Shown: positions 8,178-17,890 of the stretch, piece after piece
How positions within the stretch are numbered: the first letter of the stretch is position 1
Layout of the letters: each line of letters opens with the position of its first letter
NCBI RefSeq assembly: GCF_029836165.1
Contig: NZ_JAOEBG010000012.1
Coordinates: 62,001 to 126,000 of the forward strand
Direction: 5' to 3'
Length of the DNA: 64,000 bases
Source: Pseudomonas sp. GD04091
Lineage (GTDB): Bacteria > Pseudomonadota > Gammaproteobacteria > Pseudomonadales > Pseudomonadaceae
Position numbers and translations under genes: made by a program
Notes under the pieces: model-generated
Told to the model about the DNA's origin: nothing
Databases searched by the model: none
Seen by the model: the letters and a program-made list of their open reading frames with translations, nothing else

Positions 8178-11100
8178 ATGAGCGAGCTGACAACAGCAGA
8201 CATCACCGCGGCCAACCCGCTTCGCCCTTGGCTGATCGAACACCTTGCCCAGTTGCTGGGCGCCACCATGGCGGAAATCGACCACCTGGGCGACGAGGAA
8301 AACCTGCTGGGCTGCGGGCTGGATTCGATCCGCCTGATGTACCTGCAGGAACGCCTGCGTAGCCATGGGCTGCAGATCGATTTCGCCCAGCTGAGCGGCG
8401 AGCCCTGCCTGGCGGCCTGGTTGACGTTGCTGCGCGGGCAGACCTTGCAGGCCCCGCAGGCCACCACCGCGGCGTCCTCGTCCGAGCCCGGGCAGCGCTT
8501 CGAGCTGAGCGCGGTGCAGCAGGCCTACTGGCTGGGGCGTAGCGCCGCCGAAGTGCTGGGCAACATCAGCTGCCATGCCTGGCTGGAGTTCGACAGCCAG
8601 GGCATCGAGCCACAGCGCCTGGCCGAGGCCGTGCGGTTGGTCCAGGCTCGGCATCCGATGCTGCGTGCCAGTTTCAACGACGAGGGCCAGACGATCCTGG
8701 CGTCGCCTGACGTGCCGGTGTTCGACCATCAGGACTGGCGTGGGCTGGCGCCGCAGGCGGCGCAGCAGGCCTGGGCCGATCTGCGCCACTGGCGCTCGCA
8801 CCAGTGCCTGGCGGTGGAGGCGGGGCAGGTGATGCTGGTGGGGCTGGCGCAGCTGCCCGACGGACGTGACCGCGTCTGGCTCAGTGTCGATCTGCTGGCG
8901 GCCGATGTAGAGAGCCTGCGCCTGTTGATGGCCGAGCTGGGTCAGGCCTACCAGGCGCCGGCCTTGCTGGCGCCGCCGCCGACCCTGCACTTCGCCGACT
9001 ACCTGGAGCGGCGTCGGCAGCGCCGTGCCGAGGCGTTTGCCCGCGATCGCGAATACTGGTGTCAGCGCCTGGCGCAGTTGCCCGATGGCCCGGCGCTGCC
9101 GCTGGCCTGCGCGGCGGAGTCGATCCGCGAGCCACGCTTCGCTCGCCAGTCCCTGGTGCTCAGCAACGCCGAGGCCGAGCGCCTGCAGCAGCAGGCCACC
9201 CGTCACGGGCTGACCTTGTCGTGCGTGTTCGCCACGGCCTTCAACGCCGTGCTGGCGCGCTGGAGCGGACAGGCGCGATTCCTGCTCAACGTGCCGCTGT
9301 TCGATCGCCACGACGAGCATCCCGACATCGACCGGGCCATCGCCGATTTCACCACCTTGCTGCTGGTGGAGTGCCAGGACATGCCGCAGTTGCCGTTCGC
9401 CGAGGCGGCGCGGCAGTTCCAGCAGCGCTTGCACGCCACCATCGACCACTCGGCGTTCCCCGCCCTGGAGGTATTGCGCGAAGGACGGCGCCAGGGGCAT
9501 CCGCGGTCGGCGCCAGTGGTGTTCTCCAGCAACCTGAACGAGGCGGGCTTCGTGCCGCCGCGCTTGCGTGAGGTGTTCGGTGAGCTGAACGACATGCTCT
9601 CGCAGACCCCGCAGGTGTGGCTCGACCACCAGCTGTACCGGGTCGAGGACGGTCTGTTGCTGGCCTGGGACAGTGTCGTCGGGCTGCTCGCCGAGGGCGT
9701 GCTCGAGGCGATGTTCCAGGCTTACGACGAACTGCTGCGGCGCCTGGCCGACAGTGACTGGAACCTGCCGCAGCCGGTGCTGCTGCCGCAAGCGCAGCAG
9801 GCCCGCCGCGACCGGCAGAACAGCGTGCCGGCCATCGCCCCGGCGCGCGGCCTGCTCGAAGACTTCTTCCGCCATGCCGCCCGGAAACCTGACGGCCTGG
9901 CCTTGATCTGCGGCGCGCAGCGCTGCACCTATGGCGAACTGGCCAACCGCGCGCTGCGTGTCGCCGCCGGGCTGCTGGAGGCTGGGATGCGCCAGGGCGA
10001 TGCGGTGGAGGTGTGCCTGCCGCGCGGGCCCGGGCAGATCGTCGCGGTGTTCGGCGTGCTGGCGGCCGGTGGCTGCTACGTGCCCATCGACACCGCGCAA
10101 CCGCCGGCCCGGCGCAGCCTGATCGAAGCGGCGGCGGGTATCAGCCTGGTGATCGCCGAACAGGCCCCGATGTCGATGCCGGACAGCCCGCCGCTGCGCT
10201 GGCTGACGCTGTCGGGCCTGGAGCAGTGCGCGCCCTTGTCGGCCCCGCGTCGGCCGGCGCCCCAGGCCAGCGCCTATGTGATCTACACCTCCGGCTCCAC
10301 TGGCGTGCCCAAGGGTGTCGAAGTCAGTCACGGGGCGGCGATGAACACCATCGACGCGCTGCAGGCCGAGCTTGGCGTCGACAGCCACGACTGCCTGCTG
10401 GCGGTGTCGGCGCTGGACTTCGACCTGTCGGTGTATGACTTGTTCGGCGTGCTGGGGCAGGGGGCCCGCCTGGTGCTGCTGCAGCCCGAGGAAACCCGTG
10501 ACGCGCTGCGCTGGGCCCAGTTGATCGTCGAGCATCGGGTGACGCTGTGGAACTCCGCGCCGGCATTGCTGGAAATGGCCTTGGGTATCGCCGAAGGCGA
10601 GCGCCACTACCAGAGCCTGCGAGCGGTGCTGCTGTCCGGCGACTGGATCGCCATCGACCTTGCCGCGCGCCTGCGCCTGCATGCCGGCGCGCAATGCCGG
10701 GTGTACGGTCTGGGTGGCGCCACCGAGGCGGGGATCTGGTCGAACCTGCACCGTATCGACGAAGTGCCCGCACACTGGACCTCGATCCCCTATGGCCGAC
10801 CCCTGGCCGGCCAGGCGTATCGGGTGGTGGACGACAGTGGCCGGGATGTGCCCGACCAGGTGGTGGGGCAACTGCTGATCGGTGGCGCGAGCCTGGCGCG
10901 GGGCTATCGCAATGACCCGCAGCTGACGGCGCAGCGTTTTCGCAGCGATGAGCGCGGGCGCTGGTACCACACCGGCGATCGCGGACGCTTCTGGGGCGAT
11001 GGCACCCTGGAGTTCCTGGGGCGCGTCGACCAGCAGGTCAAGGTCCGTGGGCAACGCATCGAGCTGGGCGAGATCGAGGCGGCGCTGAACGCGCATCCGC

Positions 11101-12488
11101 TGGTCGACAGTGCCTGCGCGGCAGTGGTGCCGGGTGCTGTCGCCAGCCTCGGCGCGGTGCTGGTGATGAATCGCGCGCCGGTCAGCGTCGAGGCGGATGC
11201 CCTGCAAGGACCGTCAATGCTCGACGACTCCGCGCCCGCCGAAGCGCGGGTGACCGCCGAACTGCTGCGGCGCTTGCTGCAAGGGCCGGTATTGCCGGCG
11301 TCGCCACTGCTGGACAGCTGGCGGCAGTGGTTGCTTGGGCAACCCGCCGGGCTACCGGCCTTGAGTGAGGCCCTGACGCACCTGGGCTGGCGCGAGGCCG
11401 ACCTGCACACCATGGTTGGCGCGCTGCAGGCCCTGTTGGGCGACGAGGGTGGCCGGGCACAGGTGCTGTTCGATCCGTTGCTCGCGCCCCAGGCCATGGC
11501 CCTGAACTTGCCGGCCGGTCGCCAGGTGCTGGATGCCATGGACCAGGCCGTGCAACGCCTGTGCAGCGACCAGGGCGGCCCGCTGAAGGTCGCCCTGCTG
11601 GATGCGCGCGGTGGGCAGTTGCTTGACCATCTGCGCCACGACGCCTTGCAGCTGACATTGTTCGAGACCAGTGCCGGCCTGTTGAGCGCTGCCGCCGAAA
11701 AGCGCCCAGGCGTTGCCACCCAGTTGCTGCTGGACGGCCTGCTGCCCGCCGAGCACTGGGCCGGCTACGACCTGGTGATCAGCTTTGCCGCGTTGCACGG
11801 CCATGCGCAGCCCGCCGACTGCCTGAGTCTGGCTCGGGCGCTGCTCAAGCCGGCTGGCCAGCTGTTGCTGGCGGACCTGTTGCGCGACTCGCCGCTGGGC
11901 CTGGTCAGCGCGGCCCTGCTCGACGACCGTCCTCCCGTATTGGCCGATACGGCGCAGCTCGCCCAGTTGCTGGGGCAGGGCGGCTTCACCGGGCTGCAAT
12001 GCCTGTGGCGCAACCCGGCGATGTTGCTGGTCAGCGCCCAGGCGCCCGCCGCGTCACTCACTGCCGGCAGCCTGCAGCAATGGTTGCAGCAACGCCTGCC
12101 GCAGGCGATGCGCCCCGAGCACCTGTGGTGCCAACCGCGTCTGGCGCTCAACGGCAACGCCAAGATCGACCGCAAGCGCCTGCAGGCGAGCATGACCCAG
12201 GCCCTGCAACGCCAGCGGCCGGCGTGCGCCGAAGAGGCTGAACTGGGCCCGGCCTTGCAGCCCCTGGCCGCCTGTTGGGAGGCGGTGCTTGGGCGACCGG
12301 TGCGCAGCACCCAGGGCAGTTTCTTCAGCCTCGGTGGCGACAGCCTTTTGGCTACCCGCCTGCTGGCCTGCGTGCGTGAACGCATGGGCATCCACCTGCG
12401 CATGAGCGATTTCTACCTGCAGCCGACCTTGGCGGGCATGGCTGCGCTACTGGCGGACAGTGCCGCCATCGAGGAGGGCGTACTGTGA
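8178..12488 (+). CDS. pchE: Pyochelin NRPS PchE (ArCP-Cy-A-E-PCP)
   Basis: Loads salicylate, condenses it with cysteine and cyclises the product to hydroxyphenyl-thiazoline. The 1436 residues contain an aryl carrier domain (GCGLDSIRLM, phosphopantetheine Ser50), a cyclisation domain with its DxxxxDxxS motif (DLLAADVES), and an adenylation domain (YVIYTSGSTGVPKGV; pocket residues FDLSVYD, LWNSAP and EAGIW fit cysteine). A roughly 300-residue insert before the A10 lysine (LNGNAKIDRKRL) follows, then a carrier domain (LGGDSLLATR, Ser1389). The insert is the methyltransferase-like epimerase of pyochelin-type PchE; its glycine-rich motif is degenerate (LLDARGGQLL). The start at 8178 follows AGGAAG and begins MSELTT. 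It overlaps pchF by four bases. Confidence 0.96.
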   Translation: MSELTTADITAANPLRPWLIEHLAQLLGATMAEIDHLGDEENLLGCGLDSIRLMYLQERLRSHGLQIDFAQLSGEPCLAAWLTLLRGQTLQAPQATTAASSSEPGQRFELSAVQQAYWLGRSAAEVLGNISCHAWLEFDSQGIEPQRLAEAVRLVQARHPMLRASFNDEGQTILASPDVPVFDHQDWRGLAPQAAQQAWADLRHWRSHQCLAVEAGQVMLVGLAQLPDGRDRVWLSVDLLAADVESLRLLMAELGQAYQAPALLAPPPTLHFADYLERRRQRRAEAFARDREYWCQRLAQLPDGPALPLACAAESIREPRFARQSLVLSNAEAERLQQQATRHGLTLSCVFATAFNAVLARWSGQARFLLNVPLFDRHDEHPDIDRAIADFTTLLLVECQDMPQLPFAEAARQFQQRLHATIDHSAFPALEVLREGRRQGHPRSAPVVFSSNLNEAGFVPPRLREVFGELNDMLSQTPQVWLDHQLYRVEDGLLLAWDSVVGLLAEGVLEAMFQAYDELLRRLADSDWNLPQPVLLPQAQQARRDRQNSVPAIAPARGLLEDFFRHAARKPDGLALICGAQRCTYGELANRALRVAAGLLEAGMRQGDAVEVCLPRGPGQIVAVFGVLAAGGCYVPIDTAQPPARRSLIEAAAGISLVIAEQAPMSMPDSPPLRWLTLSGLEQCAPLSAPRRPAPQASAYVIYTSGSTGVPKGVEVSHGAAMNTIDALQAELGVDSHDCLLAVSALDFDLSVYDLFGVLGQGARLVLLQPEETRDALRWAQLIVEHRVTLWNSAPALLEMALGIAEGERHYQSLRAVLLSGDWIAIDLAARLRLHAGAQCRVYGLGGATEAGIWSNLHRIDEVPAHWTSIPYGRPLAGQAYRVVDDSGRDVPDQVVGQLLIGGASLARGYRNDPQLTAQRFRSDERGRWYHTGDRGRFWGDGTLEFLGRVDQQVKVRGQRIELGEIEAALNAHPLVDSACAAVVPGAVASLGAVLVMNRAPVSVEADALQGPSMLDDSAPAEARVTAELLRRLLQGPVLPASPLLDSWRQWLLGQPAGLPALSEALTHLGWREADLHTMVGALQALLGDEGGRAQVLFDPLLAPQAMALNLPAGRQVLDAMDQAVQRLCSDQGGPLKVALLDARGGQLLDHLRHDALQLTLFETSAGLLSAAAEKRPGVATQLLLDGLLPAEHWAGYDLVISFAALHGHAQPADCLSLARALLKPAGQLLLADLLRDSPLGLVSAALLDDRPPVLADTAQLAQLLGQGGFTGLQCLWRNPAMLLVSAQAPAASLTAGSLQQWLQQRLPQAMRPEHLWCQPRLALNGNAKIDRKRLQASMTQALQRQRPACAEEAELGPALQPLAACWEAVLGRPVRSTQGSFFSLGGDSLLATRLLACVRERMGIHLRMSDFYLQPTLAGMAALLADSAAIEEGVL

Positions 12489-15400
12489 GCTTGCAGGACC
12501 TGTTGCACATCTGCCGCGAGCGCCAGATCGAACTCTGGACCCGCGAGGGCAAGCTGCATTTTCGCGCGCCGCAAGGCGCGCTGGATCCGACCTTGGCCGA
12601 GCGCATCCGCGCCCAGCGCGAAGCGCTGATGGCGCACCTGACGCCAGGTTCGCAGTGGCGCTCGCATCCCGAGCAGGCACTGCAGCCCTTTGCCTTGAGC
12701 GCGGTGCAGGGCGCCTACGTGCTGGGCCGCAACCCGGCGTTCGACTATGGCGGCAACGCCTGTCACCTGTATGTCGAGTACCCCTGGCCGGCGAACATCG
12801 ATACCGCACAGCTGGAGCAGGCCTGGAATGCCGTGGTCCAGCGTCACCCGATGCTGCGCGCGGTGGTGCAGGACAACAGCCGTCAGTGCGTGCAGCCGCA
12901 GGTGCCCTGGCAAGCGCTGCCCGTGCATGACCTGCGCCAGGCCACGCCCGAAGCGTTCGTGGCGCATCTGCAGCAGGTGCGCGAGCGCCTGGATCATGCC
13001 TGCCATGCGTTGGACCAGTGGCCGATCCTGCTGCCGGAGATCAGCCTGGGCGCCGAGGGCGCGGTCCTGCATTGCTCGGTGGATTTCACCCTGATCGATT
13101 ACGCCAGCCTGCAACTGCTGCTGGTGGAACTGAACCAGCGCTACCTGGAGCCGACCCGGCACTGGCCAGCGCTGGAGGCGACCTTCCGTGACTACCTGCT
13201 GCATGAGCAGCAGGCCCGGGAAAGCGCCGCCTGGCACGACGACAAGGCCTGGTGGCTGGCCAGGCTGGATAACCTGCCCGGGCGACCGGACCTGCCCTTG
13301 AGCGACGATGCCGGCATCGCCTCGACCCGCTTCGAACACCATCACGGCGTATTGAGCCCGACCCAGTGGAACGCCCTGTGCGCCCTGGCCAGCGCCCAGG
13401 GCCTCAGCGCGGCGGGGGTGACCCTGGCAGCGTTCGCCGAGGTGATCGGGCGCTGGAGCCAGAGCCCGGACTTCTGCCTGAATCTCACCGTGCTCAATCG
13501 ACCCGACCTGCACCCGCAACTGGGCCAGGTGCTGGGCGACTTCACCGCCCTGAGCCTGCTGGAGGTACGTGGCGCCAGCGGGGCGACATTCGTGCAGCGG
13601 GCGCGGCGTATCGGCGCGCAGCTGTTCGAGGACCTGGACCACGGCCGCTTCACCGGGGTCGAGGTGTTGCGTGAGCTGGCGCGGCTCCAGGGGCGCGGCG
13701 CCGACCTGATGCCGGTGGTGTTCACCAGTGGCATCGGGAGTGTCGAGCGCCTGCTGGGCGATTCGGCGCACCTGCTGCAGCCGCCGAGCTACATGATCAG
13801 CCAGACGCCCCAGGTGTGGATCGACTGCCAGGTCAGCGACCAGTACGGTGGCCTGCAGGTCGGCTGGGACGTGCGCAGAGGCGTGCTGCCGGCGGGCATG
13901 GCGGCGCGGATGTTCGATGCCTATATCGACCTGCTGCGACGGCTGGCCGAGGAGGCGCAGCTGTGGCAGGCGCGCGGTGATATCGTCCTGCCGCGACAGT
14001 GCGCGCCACAGCTGACGGCGCGGCAGGCCGAGGACCGCAACATTGCCAGCGGCGTCGCTCGCCAGGCGCTGCGCACCCCGGACGCGCAGGTGATCAGCGA
14101 CCGCGACGGCCGCTACAGCTATCGTCAGGTCTTCCAGCACGCCGAGGCGGTGCGCATGGCGCTGGAGGCGCTGGGGGTGGCGCCCGGCGCGCGGGTGGGG
14201 GTGATGCTGCCCAAGAGCGCCTGGCAACTGATGGCCGTGCTGGGCATCAACCAGCTGGGCGCGGCCTATGTGCCCATCGATATCCGCCAGCCGCTCCTGC
14301 GCCGCGAAACCCTGTTGTGGGACGCCGGGATTGCCGCCGTCGTCACCCTTCAGGGCGAGGACTTGCCTGTTGGCATGGAACTGCCCCGGGTGGCCATCGA
14401 CAGCCTCGCCGCCGCCACCCACTGGCCCCCGCGCGAGCCCGTGGCGGTCCGGGCCGGCGACCTGGCCTACATCATCTACACCTCCGGTTCCACCGGCACG
14501 CCCAAGGGTGTGATGCTCAGCCATGGCGCGGTGGTCAACACCCTGGATGACATCAACCGGCGCTACGCCGTCGGCCCCGGCGACCGGGTGCTCGGGCTGG
14601 CGGAGCTGAGCTTCGACCTGTCGGTGTACGACTTCTTCGGTGCCACGGCGGTGGGCGCGCAAGTGGTGCTGCCCGATCCCGAGCGCGGCGCCGATCCGTC
14701 GCACTGGGCGCAGCTGATGCGCGAGCACCAGGTGACCCTCTGGAACTCGGTGCCGGCCCAGGGCCAGATGCTGATCGATTACCTGGAAACCGAGCCTGAT
14801 GCGATACCCGCGCCGCGCTGCGTGATGTGGTCCGGCGACTGGATTCCCACCACCTTGCCGACCCGCTGGTGGCAACGCTGGCCCGAGAGCCGCCTGTACA
14901 GCCTCGGTGGCGCGACCGAGGCCGCGATCTGGTCGGTGGAGCATGTCATTCGTCCCGACGACACGGCCTTGCCGAGCATTCCCTATGGCCATGCCCTCGA
15001 CGGCCAGACCCTGGAAGTGCTCGACAGCCTGGGCAGGCAGTGCCCGCTGGGGGTGCGCGGCGAGATCCATATCGGCGGCCTGGGCCTGGCCCTCGGGTAC
15101 GCCGAGGACCCGCGACGCACCGCCGAGCGCTTCATCACCCACGCCAGCGGACGACGCCTGTACCGCACCGGGGACCTGGGGCGCTACCTGGACGAACATG
15201 GCCTGATCGAGTTTCTCGGCCGCCAGGACGATCAGGTGAAGATTCGTGGCCATCGCATCGAACTGGCGGAAATCGACGCCGGCTGGCTGGCGCACCCGCA
15301 GATCGCGACCAGCACCACGGTGCTGGTGGGGGAGCGCCATGAGCGTTCGTTGTGCAGTTTCGTCACCCTGCACGGCTCACCCCGTGATGCGCAGTGCGTG

Positions 15401-17890
15401 CAGGACGAGTTGACGCAGGTGCTGGCCCCGGCGCGACAGACCTTGGAGCAGGCCGATTTCGGGCCGCGCGAGAGGATCGAGGCAGCCCTGGCGGCGCTGG
15501 ATCGGGCCGCGGACATTTCATTGCTGTGCTGGCTGGCCGGCAGTGGCCTGCTGCGGGCCGGCCAGGAGGTGACGTTCGCGGCGCTGTGCCAGGCCCTCGA
15601 ACTCGAAACTGGCCAGCAGCGGTTGTTGCATCACTGGCTGACCCTGTTGACCGACAGCGGCTACCTGCAGCGTCGCGACGCTGGTTGGCGCTGCCTGGTG
15701 GACCCGGGCGAATTCGATCAGGACCAGGCTTGGGCGCGCTTCGCCGAACTGGCGCCTGCGCGGCTCTGGCCGGCGGAGTTGGTGGACTACCTGCGGGGCA
15801 GCGCCTTGCGCCTGGCCGAGCAACTGGACGGCCGGCTGAGCCCGGCGAGCCTGATGTTCCCCCAAGGGTCGGCGCACATCGCCGAGGCGATGTACAGTGG
15901 CGGCCTGCATGCGCAGGCACTGCACCAGGCCATGGCCGAGGCGGTGACGGCCATCGTCGGCCGCGAGGGCCAGCGCAGCTGGCGCATCCTCGAAGTCGGC
16001 GCCGGCACCGGTGCCGCCAGTGCCTCGATCATTCCGGCGCTGGCAACGCTGGTGGCGGCCGGGGTGCAGGTCGACTACCTGTTCTCGGATGTTTCCAGCT
16101 ACTTCCTCAATGCCGCCCGGGAGCGCTTCGCCGAATACCCCTGGGTGCGCTTCATGCATTTCGACATGAACAAGCCTGCCTGCGAGCAGGGCCTGCCCGC
16201 GGGGTCGCTGGACCTGGTGCTCAGCTCCGGGGCCTTGAACAACGCCCTGGACACCCCGGGCCTGTTGGCGGGCCTGCGCCAGCTGGTGCAGGCCGATGCC
16301 TGGCTGGTGATCCAGGAACTGACCCGCGAACACCGGGAAATAAGCATCAGCCAGAGCCTGATGATGGAAACCCCACACGACCTGCGTGCCGCCAACGGGC
16401 AGCTCTTCGTGCACCGCCAGCAATGGCTGGACTGGCTCGGCGCCGAAGGCGGGGACCATGCCCAGGCCCTGGCTTCGCCGCAGAGCGTGCTGTCGCTGCT
16501 GGGCTATGACCTGCTGGTGGCGCGAATGAAGACCGATCGTCCATTGCTGTCCGCGCACGCCTTGCTGACGTTCATCGCCGAACGTGTGCCGCGCTACATG
16601 GTGCCGGCCCAGGTACGGGTGCTGGACCGGCTGCCGGTGACCGCCAACGGCAAGGTCGACCGTCGCGCCCTGACCACCCAGGCCCAGCAGCGGCAACTGG
16701 AGCCGGTACGTCAGGTCCATGGCGAGGTGGGCGACGAACTGGTCCTGCGCCTTATCGGCCATTGGGAACGGGTGCTCGACTGCAGCGGCCTTGCGCCCGA
16801 GCAGGATTTCTTCGCCGCTGGTGGCGATTCGCTGCTGATCGCGCAGCTGATCGCCGGCCTGCGCGAGCACGAGCCGCTGGCCCGTGAGCAACCCTTCGAC
16901 CGCCTGCTGCGCTGGGCCTTGAGTCGGCCGACGCCGGCCGGCCTGGCCCAGCGCCTGCGCAGTGCGGCTGGTAGCGAGACGCCTGTGCCTGAACGGCCGG
17001 CGGTGGCGGTGCTGGAGACCACCCGCGCACCGCTGCGCGGTCGCCTGCGAGCGGATGCCCTGAGCGAGCTTTCACCCGGCGAAGGGACCGCCCGGGTGCT
17101 GGTGCACGAAGGCCTCGGCACGCTGTTGCCCTATCGCGGGCTGATGACCGAACTGGCGGGGAAGGGGCCGTTGCTGGGGCTGGCGGTGCACGACAGCGAG
17201 GACTATCTGCGTCTGCCGGCGCAACACCTCAACGCCACCCTCGGCAAGCGCTATGCCCAGGCCTTGTGGGACAGTGGCCGGCGTCGTTTCGACCTGCTCG
17301 GCTACTGCTCCGGCGGGCTGGTGACCCTGGAGCTGGCCAAGGCCTTGCTGCAACTGGGGGCCGAGGTGCGCCAGGTGGACATCGTCTCCAGCTACCGCAT
17401 CCCCTACCGGGTGGACGACGAACTGCTGATCCTGCACAGCTTCGCTGCCACCCTCGGCCTGGATCCGCAGGCCCTGGGCCTGCCGAGTGACGAGCAACTG
17501 CAGGCCGCGCTGGCGGCGCGGCTGCTGGTCTCGCCGGAGCATCTGGCCGCCGGCAGCCTGGCCCAGGCGCTGGCGCAGTTCGACGTGGCGCAGCTCAAGG
17601 CCCGTGTGTTGAGCGCCGCCAGCGGCATCGCCGACGAACAGCTGTACCGGGTATTCGCCCATTCCGTGCAGGCCAGTCACTACAGCCACAGCGCGCCCTA
17701 TGTCGGCGCCGTGCGCCTGTTCGTGCCGAGTGTCGGCAACCCGTTGATCGCCGAGCATCAGGCCAGCCTGAGGGCCTGGTGGCAGGCGGCGTCGCTGGCA
17801 CCGCTCACCGTGCAGACCTTGCAAGGCAATCACTTCGACTGCCTGAACGCGGGGCTCGGTCGTCATCTGCTGGAGGAACATCGTCCATGA
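12485..17890 (+). CDS. pchF: Pyochelin NRPS PchF (docking-Cy-A-MT-PCP-TE)
   Basis: Adds and cyclises the second cysteine, N-methylates the ring and releases pyochelin. The 1801 residues (about 1809 in P. aeruginosa) begin with a short TubC-like docking segment. They continue with a cyclisation domain (DFTLIDYAS), a cysteine-type adenylation domain (YIIYTSGSTGTPKGV, FDLSVYD, EAAIW), and an inserted methyltransferase with an intact SAM loop (ILEVGAGTGAAS). The A10 lysine lies in TANGKVDRRAL, followed by a carrier domain (AGGDSLLIAQ) and a C-terminal thioesterase. The thioesterase elbow reads GYCSGG (residues 1606-1611), with cysteine at the usual serine position. It overlaps pchE and pchG by four bases each. 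Confidence 0.96.
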   Translation: MSLQDLLHICRERQIELWTREGKLHFRAPQGALDPTLAERIRAQREALMAHLTPGSQWRSHPEQALQPFALSAVQGAYVLGRNPAFDYGGNACHLYVEYPWPANIDTAQLEQAWNAVVQRHPMLRAVVQDNSRQCVQPQVPWQALPVHDLRQATPEAFVAHLQQVRERLDHACHALDQWPILLPEISLGAEGAVLHCSVDFTLIDYASLQLLLVELNQRYLEPTRHWPALEATFRDYLLHEQQARESAAWHDDKAWWLARLDNLPGRPDLPLSDDAGIASTRFEHHHGVLSPTQWNALCALASAQGLSAAGVTLAAFAEVIGRWSQSPDFCLNLTVLNRPDLHPQLGQVLGDFTALSLLEVRGASGATFVQRARRIGAQLFEDLDHGRFTGVEVLRELARLQGRGADLMPVVFTSGIGSVERLLGDSAHLLQPPSYMISQTPQVWIDCQVSDQYGGLQVGWDVRRGVLPAGMAARMFDAYIDLLRRLAEEAQLWQARGDIVLPRQCAPQLTARQAEDRNIASGVARQALRTPDAQVISDRDGRYSYRQVFQHAEAVRMALEALGVAPGARVGVMLPKSAWQLMAVLGINQLGAAYVPIDIRQPLLRRETLLWDAGIAAVVTLQGEDLPVGMELPRVAIDSLAAATHWPPREPVAVRAGDLAYIIYTSGSTGTPKGVMLSHGAVVNTLDDINRRYAVGPGDRVLGLAELSFDLSVYDFFGATAVGAQVVLPDPERGADPSHWAQLMREHQVTLWNSVPAQGQMLIDYLETEPDAIPAPRCVMWSGDWIPTTLPTRWWQRWPESRLYSLGGATEAAIWSVEHVIRPDDTALPSIPYGHALDGQTLEVLDSLGRQCPLGVRGEIHIGGLGLALGYAEDPRRTAERFITHASGRRLYRTGDLGRYLDEHGLIEFLGRQDDQVKIRGHRIELAEIDAGWLAHPQIATSTTVLVGERHERSLCSFVTLHGSPRDAQCVQDELTQVLAPARQTLEQADFGPRERIEAALAALDRAADISLLCWLAGSGLLRAGQEVTFAALCQALELETGQQRLLHHWLTLLTDSGYLQRRDAGWRCLVDPGEFDQDQAWARFAELAPARLWPAELVDYLRGSALRLAEQLDGRLSPASLMFPQGSAHIAEAMYSGGLHAQALHQAMAEAVTAIVGREGQRSWRILEVGAGTGAASASIIPALATLVAAGVQVDYLFSDVSSYFLNAARERFAEYPWVRFMHFDMNKPACEQGLPAGSLDLVLSSGALNNALDTPGLLAGLRQLVQADAWLVIQELTREHREISISQSLMMETPHDLRAANGQLFVHRQQWLDWLGAEGGDHAQALASPQSVLSLLGYDLLVARMKTDRPLLSAHALLTFIAERVPRYMVPAQVRVLDRLPVTANGKVDRRALTTQAQQRQLEPVRQVHGEVGDELVLRLIGHWERVLDCSGLAPEQDFFAAGGDSLLIAQLIAGLREHEPLAREQPFDRLLRWALSRPTPAGLAQRLRSAAGSETPVPERPAVAVLETTRAPLRGRLRADALSELSPGEGTARVLVHEGLGTLLPYRGLMTELAGKGPLLGLAVHDSEDYLRLPAQHLNATLGKRYAQALWDSGRRRFDLLGYCSGGLVTLELAKALLQLGAEVRQVDIVSSYRIPYRVDDELLILHSFAATLGLDPQALGLPSDEQLQAALAARLLVSPEHLAAGSLAQALAQFDVAQLKARVLSAASGIADEQLYRVFAHSVQASHYSHSAPYVGAVRLFVPSVGNPLIAEHQASLRAWWQAASLAPLTVQTLQGNHFDCLNAGLGRHLLEEHRP

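Noticed and set aside
7896-11207. Very long open frame on the minus strand opposite pchE
   Set aside because: It mirrors the codon structure of pchE, has Gln-, Arg- and His-rich composition and matches no protein family I recognise. High GC makes such antisense frames common.
12413-15373. Long minus-strand open frame opposite pchF
   Set aside because: Same reason: it is a shadow of a GC-rich NRPS gene with no ribosome site or plausible domains.
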